64,000 nucleotides of DNA from Meconema thalassinum (lineage: Eukaryota > Arthropoda > Insecta > Orthoptera > Tettigoniidae), in assembly GCA_946902985.2 (NCBI GenBank), contig OX336392.1, forward strand, positions 18,078,716 through 18,142,715, written 5' to 3'. Position 1 is the first letter of the stretch. Every line of letters starts with the position of its first letter. Under the pieces are notes generated by a model. It had not been told where the DNA came from. It saw nothing but the letters and a program-made list of their open reading frames with translations, and did no database searches. A program made the position numbers and the translations under genes. This document shows positions 1-13,250 of this stretch, piece by piece.

Positions 1-3000
1 ACTGGAGAGTAATAAGAGGTTATGTTGTTACTCATAAGATCAGAGCAAACTGATTGTCACACGGTTTACATCGCTCTACCGTCGCCTCGCTATGCAACGT
101 TGCCATACGTCGCTTAGTAACAATAGTACCATCGCCTCGCTTTGCAACGTTGCCATACGTCGCTTAGTAACAATAGTGCCGTCGCCTCGCTTTGCAACGT
201 TGCCATACGTCGCTTAGTAACAATAGTACCGTCGCCTCGCTTTGCAACGTTGCCATACGTCGCTTAGAAACAGTAGTACCGTCGCCTCGCTTTGCAACGT
301 TGCCATACGTCACTTAGTAACAATAGTACCGTCGCCTCGCTTTGCAACGTTGCCATACGTCACTTAGTAACAATAGTACCTTCGCCTCGCTTTGCAACGT
401 TGCCATACGTCTCTTAGTAACAATAGTCCCGTCGCCTTGCTTTGCAACGTTGCCATACGTCACTTAGTAACAATAGTACCTTCGCCTCGCTTTGCAACGT
501 TGCCATACGTCACTTAGTAACAATAGTACCGTCGCCTTGCTTTGCAACGTTGCCATACGTCACTTAGTAACAATAGTACCTTCGCCTCGCTTTGCAACGT
601 TGCCATACGTCACTTAGTAACAATAGTACCTTCGCCTTGCTTTGAAACGTTGCCATACGTCACTTAGAAACAATAGTACCTTCGCCTCGCTTTGCAACGT
701 TGCCATACGTCACTTAGTAACAATAGTACCTTCGCCTCGCTTTGCAACGTTCCATACGTCACTTAGTAACAATAGGACCTTCGCCTCGCTTTGCAACGTT
801 GCCATACGTCACTTAGTAACAATGGTACCTTCGCCTCGCTTTGCAACGTTGCCATACGTCACTTAGTAACAATAGTACCTTCGCCTCGCTTTGCAACGTT
901 CCATACGTCACTTAGTAACAATAGTACCTTCGCCTCGCTTTGCAACGTTGCCATACGTCACTTAGTAACAATGGTACCTTCGCCTCGCTTTGCAACGTTG
1001 CCATACGTCACTTAGTAACAATAGTACCGTCGCCTCGCTTTGCAACGTTGCCATACGTCACTTAGTAACAATAGTACCGTCGCCTTGCTTTGCAACGTTG
1101 CCATACGTCACTTAGTAACAATAGTACCGTCGCCTTGCTTTGCAACGTTGCCATACGTCACTTAGTAACAATAGTACCTTCGCCTCGCTTTGCAACGTTG
1201 CCATACGTCACTTAGTAACAATAGTACCGTCGCCTTGATTTGCAACGTTGCCATACGGCACTTAGTAACAATAGTACCGTCGCCTTGCTTTGCAACGTTG
1301 CCATACGTCACTTAGTAACAATAGTACCTTCGCCTCGCTTTGCAACGTTGCCATACGTCGCTTAGTAACAATAGTACCTTCGCCTCGCTTTGCAACGTTG
1401 CCATACGTCACTTAGTAACAATAGTACCGTCGCCTTGCTTTGCAACGTTGCCATACGTCACTTAGTAACAATAGGACCTTCGCCTCGCTTTGCAACGTTG
1501 CCATACGTCACTTAGTAACAATGGTACCTTCGCCTCGCTTTGCAACGTTGCCATACGTCACTTAGTAACAATAGTACCGTCGCCTTGCTTTGCAACGTTG
1601 CCATACGTCACTTAGTAACAATAGTACCTTCGCCTCGCTTTGCAACGTTGCCATACGTCACTTAGTAACAATAGTACCTTCGCCTCGCTTTGCAACGTTG
1701 CCATACGTCGCTTAGTAACAATAGTACCGTCGCCTCGCTTTGCAACGTTGCCATACGTCGCTTAGTAACAATAGTACCGTCGCCTCGCTTTGCAACGTTG
1801 CCATACGTCACTTAGTAACAATAGTACCTTCGCCTCGCTTTGCAACGTTGCCATACGTCACTTAGTAACAATAGTACCTTCGCCTCGCTTTGCAACGTTG
1901 CCATACGTCGCTTAGTAACAATAGTACCGTCGCCTGGCTTTGCAACGTTGCCATACGTCGCTTAGTAACAATAGTACCGTCGCCGCGCTTTGCAACGTTG
2001 CCATACGTCACTTAGTAACAATAGTACCGTCGCCTCGCTTTGCAACGTTGCCATACGTCACTTAGTAACAATAGTACCTTCGCCTCGCTTTGCAACGTTG
2101 CCATACGTCACTTAGTAACAATGGTACCTTCGCCTCGCTTTGCAACGTTGCCACACGTCGCTTAGTAACAATAGTACCGTCGCCTCGCTTTGCAACGTTG
2201 CCATACGTCACTTAGTAACAATAGTACCTTCGCCTCGCTTTGCAACGTTGCCATACGTCACTTAGTAACAATGGTACCTTCGCCTCGCCTTGCAACGTTG
2301 CCACACGTCGCTTAGTAACAATAGTACCGTCGCCTCGCTTTGCAACGTTGCCATACGTCACTTAGTAACAATAGTACCGTCGCCTCGCTTTGCAACGTTG
2401 CCATACGTCACTTAGTAACAATAGTACCGTCGCCTCGCTTTGCAACGTTGCCATACGTCGCTTAGTAACAATGGTACCTTCGCCTCGCTTTGCAACGTTG
2501 CCATACGTCACTTAGTAACAATAGTACCGTCGCCTCGCTTTGCAACTTTGCCATACGTCACTTAGTAACTATAGTACCTTCGCCTCGCATTGCAACGTTG
2601 CCATACGTCACTTAGTAACAATGGTACCTTCGCCTCGCTTTGCAACGTTGCCACACGTCGCTTAGTAACAATAGTACCGTCGCCTCGCTTTGCAACGTTG
2701 CCATACGTCGCTTAGTAACAATAGTACCGTCGCCTCGCTTTGCAACGTTGCCATACGTCACTTAGTAACAATAGTACCGTCGCCTCGCTTTGCAACGTTG
2801 CCATACGTCACTTAGTAACAATAGTACCGTCGCCGCGCTTTGCAACGTTACCATAAGTCACTTAGTAACAATAGTACCTTCGCCTCGCTTTGCAACGTTG
2901 CCATACGTCACTTAGTAACAATGGTACCTTCGCCTCGCTTTGCAACGTTGCCACACGTCGCTTAGTAACAATAGTACCGTCGCCTCGCTTTGCAACGTTG

Positions 3001-6000
3001 CCATACGTCACTTAGTAACAATAGTACCGTCGCCTCGCTTTGCAACGTTGCCATACGTCACTTAGTAACAATAGTACCGTCGCCTCGCTTTGCAACGTTG
3101 CCACACGTCGCTTAGTAACAATAGTACCGTCACCTCGCTTTGCAACGTTGCCATACGTCGCTTAGTAACAATAGTACCGTCGCCTCGCTTTGCAACGTTG
3201 CCATACGTCGCTTAGTAACAATAGTACCGTCGCCTTGCTTTGCAACGTTACCATACGTCACTTAGTAACAATAGTACCGTCGCCTCGCTTTGCAACGTTG
3301 CCACACGTCGCTTAGTAACAATAGTACCGTCGCCTCGCTTTGCAACGTTGCCATACGTCGCTTAGTATCAATAGTACCGTCGCCTCGCTTTGCAACGTGC
3401 CATACGTCGCTTAGTAACAATAGTACCGTCGCCTCGCTTTGCAACGTTACCATACGTCACTTAGTAACAATAGTACCGTCGCCTCGCTTTGCAACGTTGC
3501 CATACGTCACTTAGTAACAATAGTACCGTCGCCTCGCTTTGCAACGTTGCCAGACGTCGCTTAGTAACAATAGTACCGTCGCCTTGCTTTGCAACGTTGC
3601 CATACGTCACTTAGTAACAATAGTACCGTCGCCTCGCTTGGCAACGTTACCATACGTCACTTAGTAACAATAGTACCGTCGCCTCGCTTTGCAACGTTAC
3701 CATACGTCACTTAATAACAATAGTACCGTCGCCTCACTTTGCAACGTTCCATACGTCACTTATTAACAATAGTACCTTCGCCTCGCTTTGCAACGTTGCC
3801 ATACGTCGCTTAGTAACAATAGTACCGTCGCCTCGCTTTGCAACGTTGCCATACGTCGCTTAGTAACAATAGTACCGTCGCCTCGCTTTGCAACGTTGCC
3901 ATACGTCACTTAGTAACAATAGTACCGTCGCCTCGCTTTGCAACGTTGCCATACGTCACTTAGAAACAATAGTACCTTCGCCTCGCTTTGCAACGTTGCC
4001 ATACGTCACTTAGTAACAATGGTACCTCCGCCTCGCTTTGCAACGTTGCCACTCGTCGCTTAGTAACAATAGTACCGTCGCCTCGCTTTGCAACGTTGCC
4101 ATACGTCACTTAGTAACAATAGTACCTTCGCCTCGCTTTGCAACGTTGCCACACGTCGCTTAGTAACAATAGTACCGTCGCCTCGCTTTGCAACGTTGCC
4201 ATACGTCACTTAGTAACAATAGTACCGTCGCCTCGCTTTGCAACGTTGCCACACGTCGCTTAGTAACAATAGTACCGTCGCCTCGCTTTGCAACGTTGCC
4301 ACACGTCGCTTAGTAACAATAGTACCGTCGCCTCGCTTTGCAACGTTGCCATACGTCACTTAGTAACAATGGTACCTTCGCCTCGCTTTGCAACGTTGCC
4401 ACACGTCGCTTAGTAACAATAGTACCGTCGCCTCGCTTTGCAACGTTGCCATACGTCACTTAGTAACAATAGTACCGTCGCCTCGCTTTGCAACGTTGCC
4501 ATACGTCACTTAGTAACAATAGTACCGTCGCCTCGCTTTGCAACGTTGCCATACGTCGCTTAGTAACAATAGTACCGTCGCCTCGCTTTGCAACGTTGCC
4601 ATACGTCACTTAGTAACAATAGTACCGTCGCCTCGCTTTGCAACGTTGCCATACGTCACTTAGTAACAATAGTACCTTCGCCTCGCTTTGCAACGTTGCC
4701 ATACGTCACTTAGTAACAATGGTACCTTCGCCTCGCTTTGCAACGTTGCCACACGTCGCTTAGTAACAATAGTATCGTCGCCTGGCTTTGCAACGTTGCC
4801 ATACGTCGCTTAGTAACAATAGTACCGTCGCCTCGCTTTGCAACGTTGCCATACGTCACTTAGTAACAATAGTACGGTCGCCTCGCTTTGCAACGTTGCC
4901 ATACGTCACTTAGTAACAATAGTACCGTCGCCGCGCTTTGCAACGTTACCATACGTCACTTAGTAACAATAGTACCTTCGCCTCGCTTTGCAACGTTGCC
5001 ATACGTCACTTAGTAACAATGGTACCTTCGCCTCGCTTTGCAACGTTGCCACACGTCGCTTAGTAACAATAGTACCGTCGCCTCGCTTTGCAACGTTGCC
5101 ATACGTCGCTTAGTAACAATAGTACCGTCGCCTCGCTTTGCAACGTTGCCATACGTCACTTAGTAACAATAGTACCGTCGCCTCGCTTTGCAACGTTGCC
5201 ACACGTCGCTTAGTAACAATAGTACCGTCGCCTCGCTTTGCAACGTTGCCATACGTCGCTTAGTAACAATAGTACCGTCGCCTCGCTTTGCAACGTTGCC
5301 ATACGTCGCTTAGTAACAATAGTACCGTCGCCTCGCTTTGCAACTTTGCCATACGTCACTTAGTAACAATAGTACCGTCGCCTCGCTTTGCAACGTTACC
5401 ATACGTCACTTAGTAACAATAGTACCGTCGCCTCGCTTTGCAACGTTGCCATACGTCACTTAGTAACAATAGTACCGTCGCCTCGCTTTGCAACGTTGCC
5501 ATACGTCGCTTAATAACAATAGTACCGTCGCCTCGATTTGCAACGTTACCATACGTCACTTAGTAACAATAGTACCGTCGCCTTGCTTTGCAACGTTGCC
5601 ATACGTCACTTAGTAACAATAGTACCGTCGCCTCGCTTTGCAACGTTGCCATACGTCGCTTAGTAACAATAGTACCGTCGCCTCGCTTTGCAACGTTACC
5701 ATACGTCACTTAGTAACAATAGTACCGTCGCCTCGCTTTGCAATGTTGCCATACGTCGCTTAGTAACAATAGTACCGTCGCCTCACTTTGCAACGTTGCC
5801 ACACGTCGCTTAGTAACAATAGTACCGTCGCCTCGCTTTGCAACGTTGCCATACGTCGCTTAGTAACAATAGTACCGTCGCCTCGCTTTGCAACGTTGCC
5901 ATACGTCGCTTAGTAACAATAGTACCGTCGCCTCGCTTTGCAACGTTACCATACGTCACTTAGTAACAATAGTACCGTCGCCTCGCTTTGCAACGTTGCC

Positions 6001-8330
6001 ATACGTCACTTAGTAACAATAGTACCGTCGCCTCGCTTTGCAACGTTGCCAGACGTCGCTTAGTAACAATAGTACCGTCGCCTTGCTTTGCAACGTTGCC
6101 ATACGTCACTTAGTAACAATAGTACCGTCGCCTCGCTTTGCAACGTTGCCATACGTCACTTAGTAACAATAGTACCGTCGCCTTGCTTTGCAACGTTGCC
6201 ATACGTCACTTAGTAACAATAGTACCGTCGCCTCGCTTTGCAACGTTGCCATACGTCACTTAGTAACAATAGTACCTTCGCCTTGCTTTGCAACGTTACC
6301 ATACGTCACTTAGTAACAATAGTACCGTCGCCTCGCTTTGCAACGTTGCCATACGTCACTTAGTAACAATAGTACGGTCGCCTCGCTTTGCAACGTTGCC
6401 ATACGTCACTTAGTAACAATAGTACCGTCGCCTCGCTTTGCAACGTTGCCATACGTCACTTAGTAACAATAGTACCGTCGCCTTGCTTTGCAACGTTACC
6501 ATACGTCACTTAGTAACAATAGTACCGTCGCCTCGCTTTGCAACGTTACCATACGTCACTTAGTAACAATAGTACCTTCGCCTCGCTTTGCAACGTTGCC
6601 ATACGTCACTTAGTAACAATAGTACCGTCGCCTTGCTTTGCAACGTTGCCATACGTCACTTAGTAACAATAGTACCGTCGCCTCGTTTTGCAACGTTACC
6701 ATACGTCACTTAGTAACAATAGTACCTTCGCCTCGCTTTGCAACGTTGCCATACGTCACTTAGTAACAATAGTACCGTCGCCTTGCTTTGCAACGTTGCC
6801 ATACGTCACTTAGTAACAATAGTACCGTCGCCTCGCTTTGCAACGTTACCATACGTCACTTAGTAACAATAGTACCGTCGCCTCGCTTTGCAACGTTGCC
6901 ATACGTCGCTTAGTAACAATAGTACCGTCGCCTCGCTTTGCAACGTGGCCATACGTCACTTAGTAACAATAGTACCGTCGGCTCGCTTTGCAACGTTGCC
7001 ATACGTCGCTTAGTAACAATAGTACCTTCGCCTCGCTTTGCAACGTTGCCATACGTCACTTAGTAACAATAGTACCGTCGCCTTGCTTTGCAACGTTGCC
7101 ATACGTCACTTAGTAACAATAGTACCGTCGCCTCGCTTTGCAACGTTACCATGCGTCACTTAGTAACAATAGTACCGTCGCCTCGCTTTGCAACGTTGCC
7201 TTACGTCGCTTAGTAACAATAGTACCGTCGCCTCGCTTTGCAACGTTACCATACGTCACTTAGTAACAATAGTACCGTCGCCTCGCTTTGCAACGTTACC
7301 ATACGTCACTTAGTAACAACAGTACCGTCGCCTTGCTTTGCAACGTTGCCATACGTCACTTAGTAACAATAGTACCGTCAACTCGCTTTGCAACGTTACC
7401 ATACGTCACTTAGTAACAATAGTACCATCGCCTCGCTTTGCAACGTTACCATACGTCACTTATTAACAATAGTACCGTCGCCTCGCTTTGCAACGTTGCC
7501 ATACGTCGCTTAGTAACAATAGTACCGTCGCCTCGCTTTGCAACGTTACCATACGTCACTTAGTAACAATAGTACCGTCGCCTTGCTTTGCAACGTTGCC
7601 ATACGTCACTTAGTAACAATAGTACCGTCGCCTCGCTTTGCAACGTTACCATACGTCACTTAGTAACAATAGTACCGTCGCCTCGCTTTGCAACGTTGCC
7701 ATACGTCGCTTAGTAACAATAGTACCTTCGCCTCGCTTTGCAACGTTGCAATACGTCACTTAGTAACAATAGTACCGTCGCCTCGCTTTGCAACGTTGCC
7801 ATACGTCGCTTAGTAACAATAGTACCTTCGCCTCGCTTTGCAACGTTGCCATTCGTCACTTAGTAACAATAGTACCGTCGCCTTGCTTTGCAACGTTGCC
7901 ATACGTCACTTAGTAACAATAGTACCGTCGCCTTGCTTTGCAACGTTGCCATACGTCACTTAGTAACAATAGTACCGTCGCCTCGCTTTGCAACGTTACC
8001 ATACGTCACTTAGTAACAATAGTACCGTAGCCTTGCTTTGCAACGTTGCCATACGTCACTTAGTAACAATAGTACCGTCGCCTCGCTTTGCAACGTTACC
8101 ATACGTCACTTAGTAACAATAGTACCGTCGCCTTGCTTTGCAACGTTGCCATACGTCACTTAGTAACAATAGTACCGTCGCCTTGCTTTGCAACGTTGCC
8201 ATACGTCACTTAGTAACAATAGTATCGTCGCCTTGCTTTGCAACGTTGCCGTACGTCACTTAGTAACAATAGTACCGTCGCCTCGCTTTGCAACGTTGCC
8301 ATACGTCACTTAGTAACAATAGTACCGTCG

Positions 8331-10350
8331 CCGTGCTTTGCAACGTTGCCATACGTCAATTAGTAACAATAGTACCGTCGCCTCGCTTTGCAACGTTACC
8401 ATACGTCACTTAGTAACAATAGTACCGTCGCCTCGCTTTGCAACGTTGCCATACGTCGCTTAGTAACAATAGTACCGTCTCCTCGCATTGCAACGTTACC
8501 ATACGTCACTTAGTAACAATAGTACCGTCGCCTTGCTTTGCAACGTTGCCATACGTCACTTAGTAACAATAGTACCGTCGCCTCGCTTTGCAACGTTACC
8601 ATACGTCACTTAGTAACAATAGTACCGTCGCCTCGCTTTGCAACGTTGCCATACGTCGCTTAGTAACAATAGTACCGTCGCCTCGCTTTGCAACGTTGCC
8701 ATACGTCACTTAGTAACAATAGTACCGTCGCCTCGCTTTGCAACGTTGCCATACGTCGCTTAGTAACAATAGTACTTTCGCCTCGCTTTGCAACGTTGCC
8801 ATACGTCACTTAGTAACAATAGTACCGTCGCCTTGCTTTGCAACGTTGCCATACGTCACTTAGTAAAAATAGTACCGTCGCCTTGCTTTGCAACGTTGCC
8901 ATACGTCACTTAGTAACAATAGTACCGTCGCCTCGCTTTGCAACGTTGCCATACGTCACTTAGTAACAATAGTACCGTCGCCTCGCTTTGCAACGTTGCC
9001 ATACGTCGCTTAGTAACAATAGTACCGTCGCCTTGCTTTGCAACGTTGCCATACGTCGCTTAGTAACAATAGTACCGTCGCCTCGCTTTGCAACGTTGCC
9101 ACACGTCACTTAGTAACAATAGTGCCGTCGCCTCGCTTTGCAACGTTACCATACGTCGCTTAGTAACAATAGTACTTTCGCCTCGCTTTGCAACGTTGCC
9201 ATACGACACTTAGTAACAATAGTACCGTCGCCTCGCTTTGCAACGTTACCATACGTCACTTAGTAACAATAGTACCGTCGCCTCGCTTTGCAACGTTGCC
9301 ATACGTCACTTAGTAACAATAGTACCTTCGCCTCGCTTTGCAACGTTACCATACGTCACTTAGTAACAATAGTACCGTCGCCTTGCTTTGCAACGTTGCC
9401 ATACGTCACTTAGTAACAATAGTACCTTCGCCTCGCTTTGCAACGTTACCATACGTCACTTAGTAACAATAGTACCTTCGCCTCGCTTTGCAACGTTGCC
9501 ATACGTCACTTAGTAACAATAGTACCTTCGCCTCGCTTTGCAACGTTGCCATACGTCGCTTAGTAACAATAGTACCGTCGCCTCGCTTTGCAACGTTGCC
9601 ATACGTCACTTACTAACAATAGTACCGTCGCCTCGCTTTGCAACGTTGCCATACGTCACTTAGTAACAATAGTACCGTCGCCTCGCTTTGCAACGTTGCC
9701 ATACGTCACTTAGTAACAATAGTACCGTCGCCTCGCTTTGCAACGTTGCCATACGTCACTTAGTAACAATAGTACCGTCGCCTCGCTTTGCAACGTTGCC
9801 ATACGTCACTTAGTAACAATAGTACCGTCGCCTCGCTTTGCAACGTTACCATACGTCACTTAGTAACAATAGTACCGTCGCCTCGCTTTGCAACGTTGCC
9901 ATACGTCACTTAGTAACAATAGTACCGTCGCCTCGCTTTGCAACGTTACCATACGTCACTTAGTAACAATAGTACCTTCGCCTCGCTTTGCAACGTTGCC
10001 ATACGTCACTTAGTAACAATAGTACCGTCGCCTCGCTTTGCAACGTTGCCATACGTCACTTAGTAACAATAGTACCGTCGCCTCGCTTTGCAACGTTGCC
10101 ATACGTCACTTAGTAACAATAGTACCGTCGCCTCGCTTTGCAACGTTGCCATACGTCACTTAGTAACAATAGTACCTTCGCCTTGCTTTGCAACGTTGCC
10201 ATACGTCACTTAGTAACAATAGTACCGTCGCCTCGCTTTGCAACGTAACCATACGTCACTTAGTAACAATAGTACCGTCGCCTCGCTTTGCAACGTTGCC
10301 ATACGTCACTTAGTAACAATAGTACCGTCGCCTCGCTTTGCAACGTTGCC
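8331..10350 (+). repeat. Higher-order satellite block, left copy of a 2.9-kb duplication
   Basis: Rare monomer variants in this block recur exactly 2900 bp downstream (58 monomers): ccgtgctttg at 8331 and 11231, agtactttcg at 8771 and 11671, tagtaaaaat at 8861 and 11761, atacgacact at 9201 and 12101, tactaacaat at 9611 and 12511, caacgtaacc at 10241 and 13141. A shared series of rare variants shows a segmental duplication rather than independent mutation. Confidence 0.88.
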
Positions 10351-11230
10351 ACACGTCTCTTAGTAACAATAGTACCTTCGCCTCGCTTTGCAACGATACC
10401 ATACGTCACTTAGTAACAATAGTACCGTCGCCTCGCTTTGCAACGTTGCCATACGTCACTTAGTAACAATAGTACCGTCGCCTCGCTTTGCAACGTTGCC
10501 ACACGTCTCTTAGTAACAATAGTACCGTCGCCTCGCTTTGCAACGTTGCCATACGTCACTTAGTAACAATAGTACCGTCGCCTCGCTTTGCAACGTTGCC
10601 ATACGTCACTTAGTAACAATAGTACCTTCGCCTTGCTTTGCAACGTTGCCATACGTCACTTAGTAACAATAGTACCGTCGCCTCGCTTTGCAACGTTACC
10701 TTACGTCACTTAGTAACAATAGTACCGTCGCCTCGCTTTGCAACGTTGCCATACGTCACTTAGTAACAATAGTACCGTCGCCGCGCTTTGCAACGTTACC
10801 ATACGTCACTTAGTAACAATAGTACCTTCGCCTCGCTTTGCAACGTTGCCATACGTCACTTAGTAACAATGGTACCGTCGCCTCGCTTTGCAACCTTGCC
10901 ACACGTCGCTTAGTAACAATGGTACAGTCGCCTCGCTTTGCAACGTTGCCATACGTCGCTTAGTAACAATAGTACCGTCGCCTCGCTTTGCAACGTTGCC
11001 ATACGTCACTTAGTAACAATAGTACCGTCGCCTCGCTTTGCAAGGTTGCCACACGTCGCTTAGTAACAATAGTACCGTCGCCTCGCTTTGCAACGTTGCC
11101 ATACGTCGCTTAGTAACAATAGTACCGTCGCCTCGCTTTGCAACGATGCCATACGTCGCTTAGTAACAATAGTACCGTCGCCTCGATTTGCAACGTTACC
11201 ATACGTCACTTAGTAACAATAGTACCGTCG

Positions 11231-13250
11231 CCGTGCTTTGCAACGTTGCCATACGTCACTTAGTAACAATAGTACCGTCGCCTCGCTTTGCAACGTTACC
11301 ATACGTCACTTAGTAACAATAGTACCGTCGCCTCGCTTTGCAACGTTGCCATACGTCGCTTAGTAACAATAGTACCGTCGCCTCGCTTTGCAACGTTACC
11401 ATACGTCACTTAGTAACAATAGTACCGTCGCCTTGCTTTGCAACGTTGCCATACGTCACTTAGTAACAATAGTACCGTCGCCTCGCTTTGCAACGTTACC
11501 ATACGTCACTTAGTAATAATAGTACCGTCGCCTCGCTTTGCAACGTTGCCATACGTCGCTTAGTAACAATAGTACCGTCGCCTCGCTTTGCAACGTTGCC
11601 ATACGTCACTTAGTAACAATAGTACCGTCGCCTCGCTTTGCAACGTTGCCATACGTCGCTTAGTAACAATAGTACTTTCGCCTCGCTTTGCAACGTTGCC
11701 ATACGTCACTTAGTAACAATAGTACCGTCGCCTTGCTTTGCAACGTTGCCATACGTCACTTAGTAAAAATAGTACCGTCGCCTTGCTTTGCAACGTTGCC
11801 ATACGTCACTTAGTAACAATAGTACCGTCGCCTCGCTTTGCAACGTTGCCATACGTCACTTAGTAACAATAGTACCGTCGCCTCGCTTTGCAACGTTGCC
11901 ATACGTCGCTTAGTAACAATAGTACCGTCGCCTTGCTTTGCAACGTTGCCATACGTCGCTTAGTAACAATAGTACCGTCGCCTCGCTTTGCAACGTTGCC
12001 ACACGTCACTTAGTAACAATAGTGCCGTCGCCTCGCTTTGCAACGTTACCATACGTCGCTTAGTAACAATAGTACTTTCGCCTCGCTTTGCAACGTTGCC
12101 ATACGACACTTAGTAACAATAGTACCGTCGCCTCGCTTTGCAACGTTACCATACGTCACTTAGTAACAATAGTACCGTCGCCTCGCTTTGCAACGTTGCC
12201 ATACGTCACTTAGTAACAATAGTACCTTCGCCTCGCTTTGCAACGTTACCATACGTCACTTAGTAACAATAGTACCGTCGCCTTGCTTTGCAACGTTGCC
12301 ATACGTCACTTAGTAACAATAGTACCTTCGCCTCGCTTTGCAACGTTACCATACGTCACTTAGTAACAATAGTACCTTCGCCTCGCTTTGCAACGTTGCC
12401 ATACGTCACTTAGTAACAATAGTACCTTCGCCTCGCTTTGCAACGTTGCCATACGTCGCTTAGTAACAATAGTACCGTTGCCTCGCTTTGCAACGTTGCC
12501 ATACGTCACTTACTAACAATAGTACCGTCGCCTCGCTTTGCAACGTTGCCATACGTCACTTAGTAACAATAGTACCGTCGCCTCGCTTTGCAACGTTGCC
12601 ATACGTCACTTAGTAACAATAGTACCGTCGCCTCGCTTTGCAACGTTGCCATACGTCACTTAGTAACAATAGTACCGTCGCCTCGCTTTGCAACGTTGCC
12701 ATACGTCACTTGGTAACAATAGTACCGTCGCCTCGCTTTGCAACGTTACCATACGTCACTTAGTAACAATAGTACCGTCACCTCGCTTTGCAACGTTGCC
12801 ATACGTCACTTAGTAACAATAGTACCGTCGCCTCACTTTGCAACGTTACCATACGTCACTTAGTAACAATAGTACCTTCGCCTCGCTTTGCAACGTTGCC
12901 ATACGTCACTTAGTAACAATAGTACCGTCGCCTCGCTTTGCAACGTTGCCATACGTCACTTAGTAACAATAGTACCGTCGCCTCGCTTTGCAACGTTGCC
13001 ATACGTCACTTAGTAACAATAGTACCGTCGCCTCGCTTTGCAACGTTGCCATACGTCACTTAGAAACAATAGTACCTTCGCCTTGCTTTGCAACGTTGCC
13101 ATACGTCACTTAGTAACAATAGTACCGTCGCCTCGCTTTGCAACGTAACCATACGTCACTTAGTAACAATAGTACCGTCGCCTCGCTTTGCAACGTTGCC
13201 ATACGTCACTTAGTAACAATAGTACCGTCGCCTCGCTTTGCAACGTTACC
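11231..13250 (+). repeat. Higher-order satellite block, right copy of the 2.9-kb duplication
   Basis: This is the partner of 8331-10350 at an offset of 2900 bp. Beyond about 10350 and 13250 the offset changes to 2550 bp (ccgcgctttg at 10781 and 13331; caacgatgcc at 11141 and 13691). So seven monomers were gained or lost in one copy after the duplication, which fits unequal crossing-over. Confidence 0.85.

Noticed and set aside
642..1015. Repeated 74-codon frames in the satellite (also at 3262-3514 and 15088-15318)
   Set aside because: They are read-throughs of the 50-bp monomer over three frames, appear only where variants remove stops, and have no independent coding signal.
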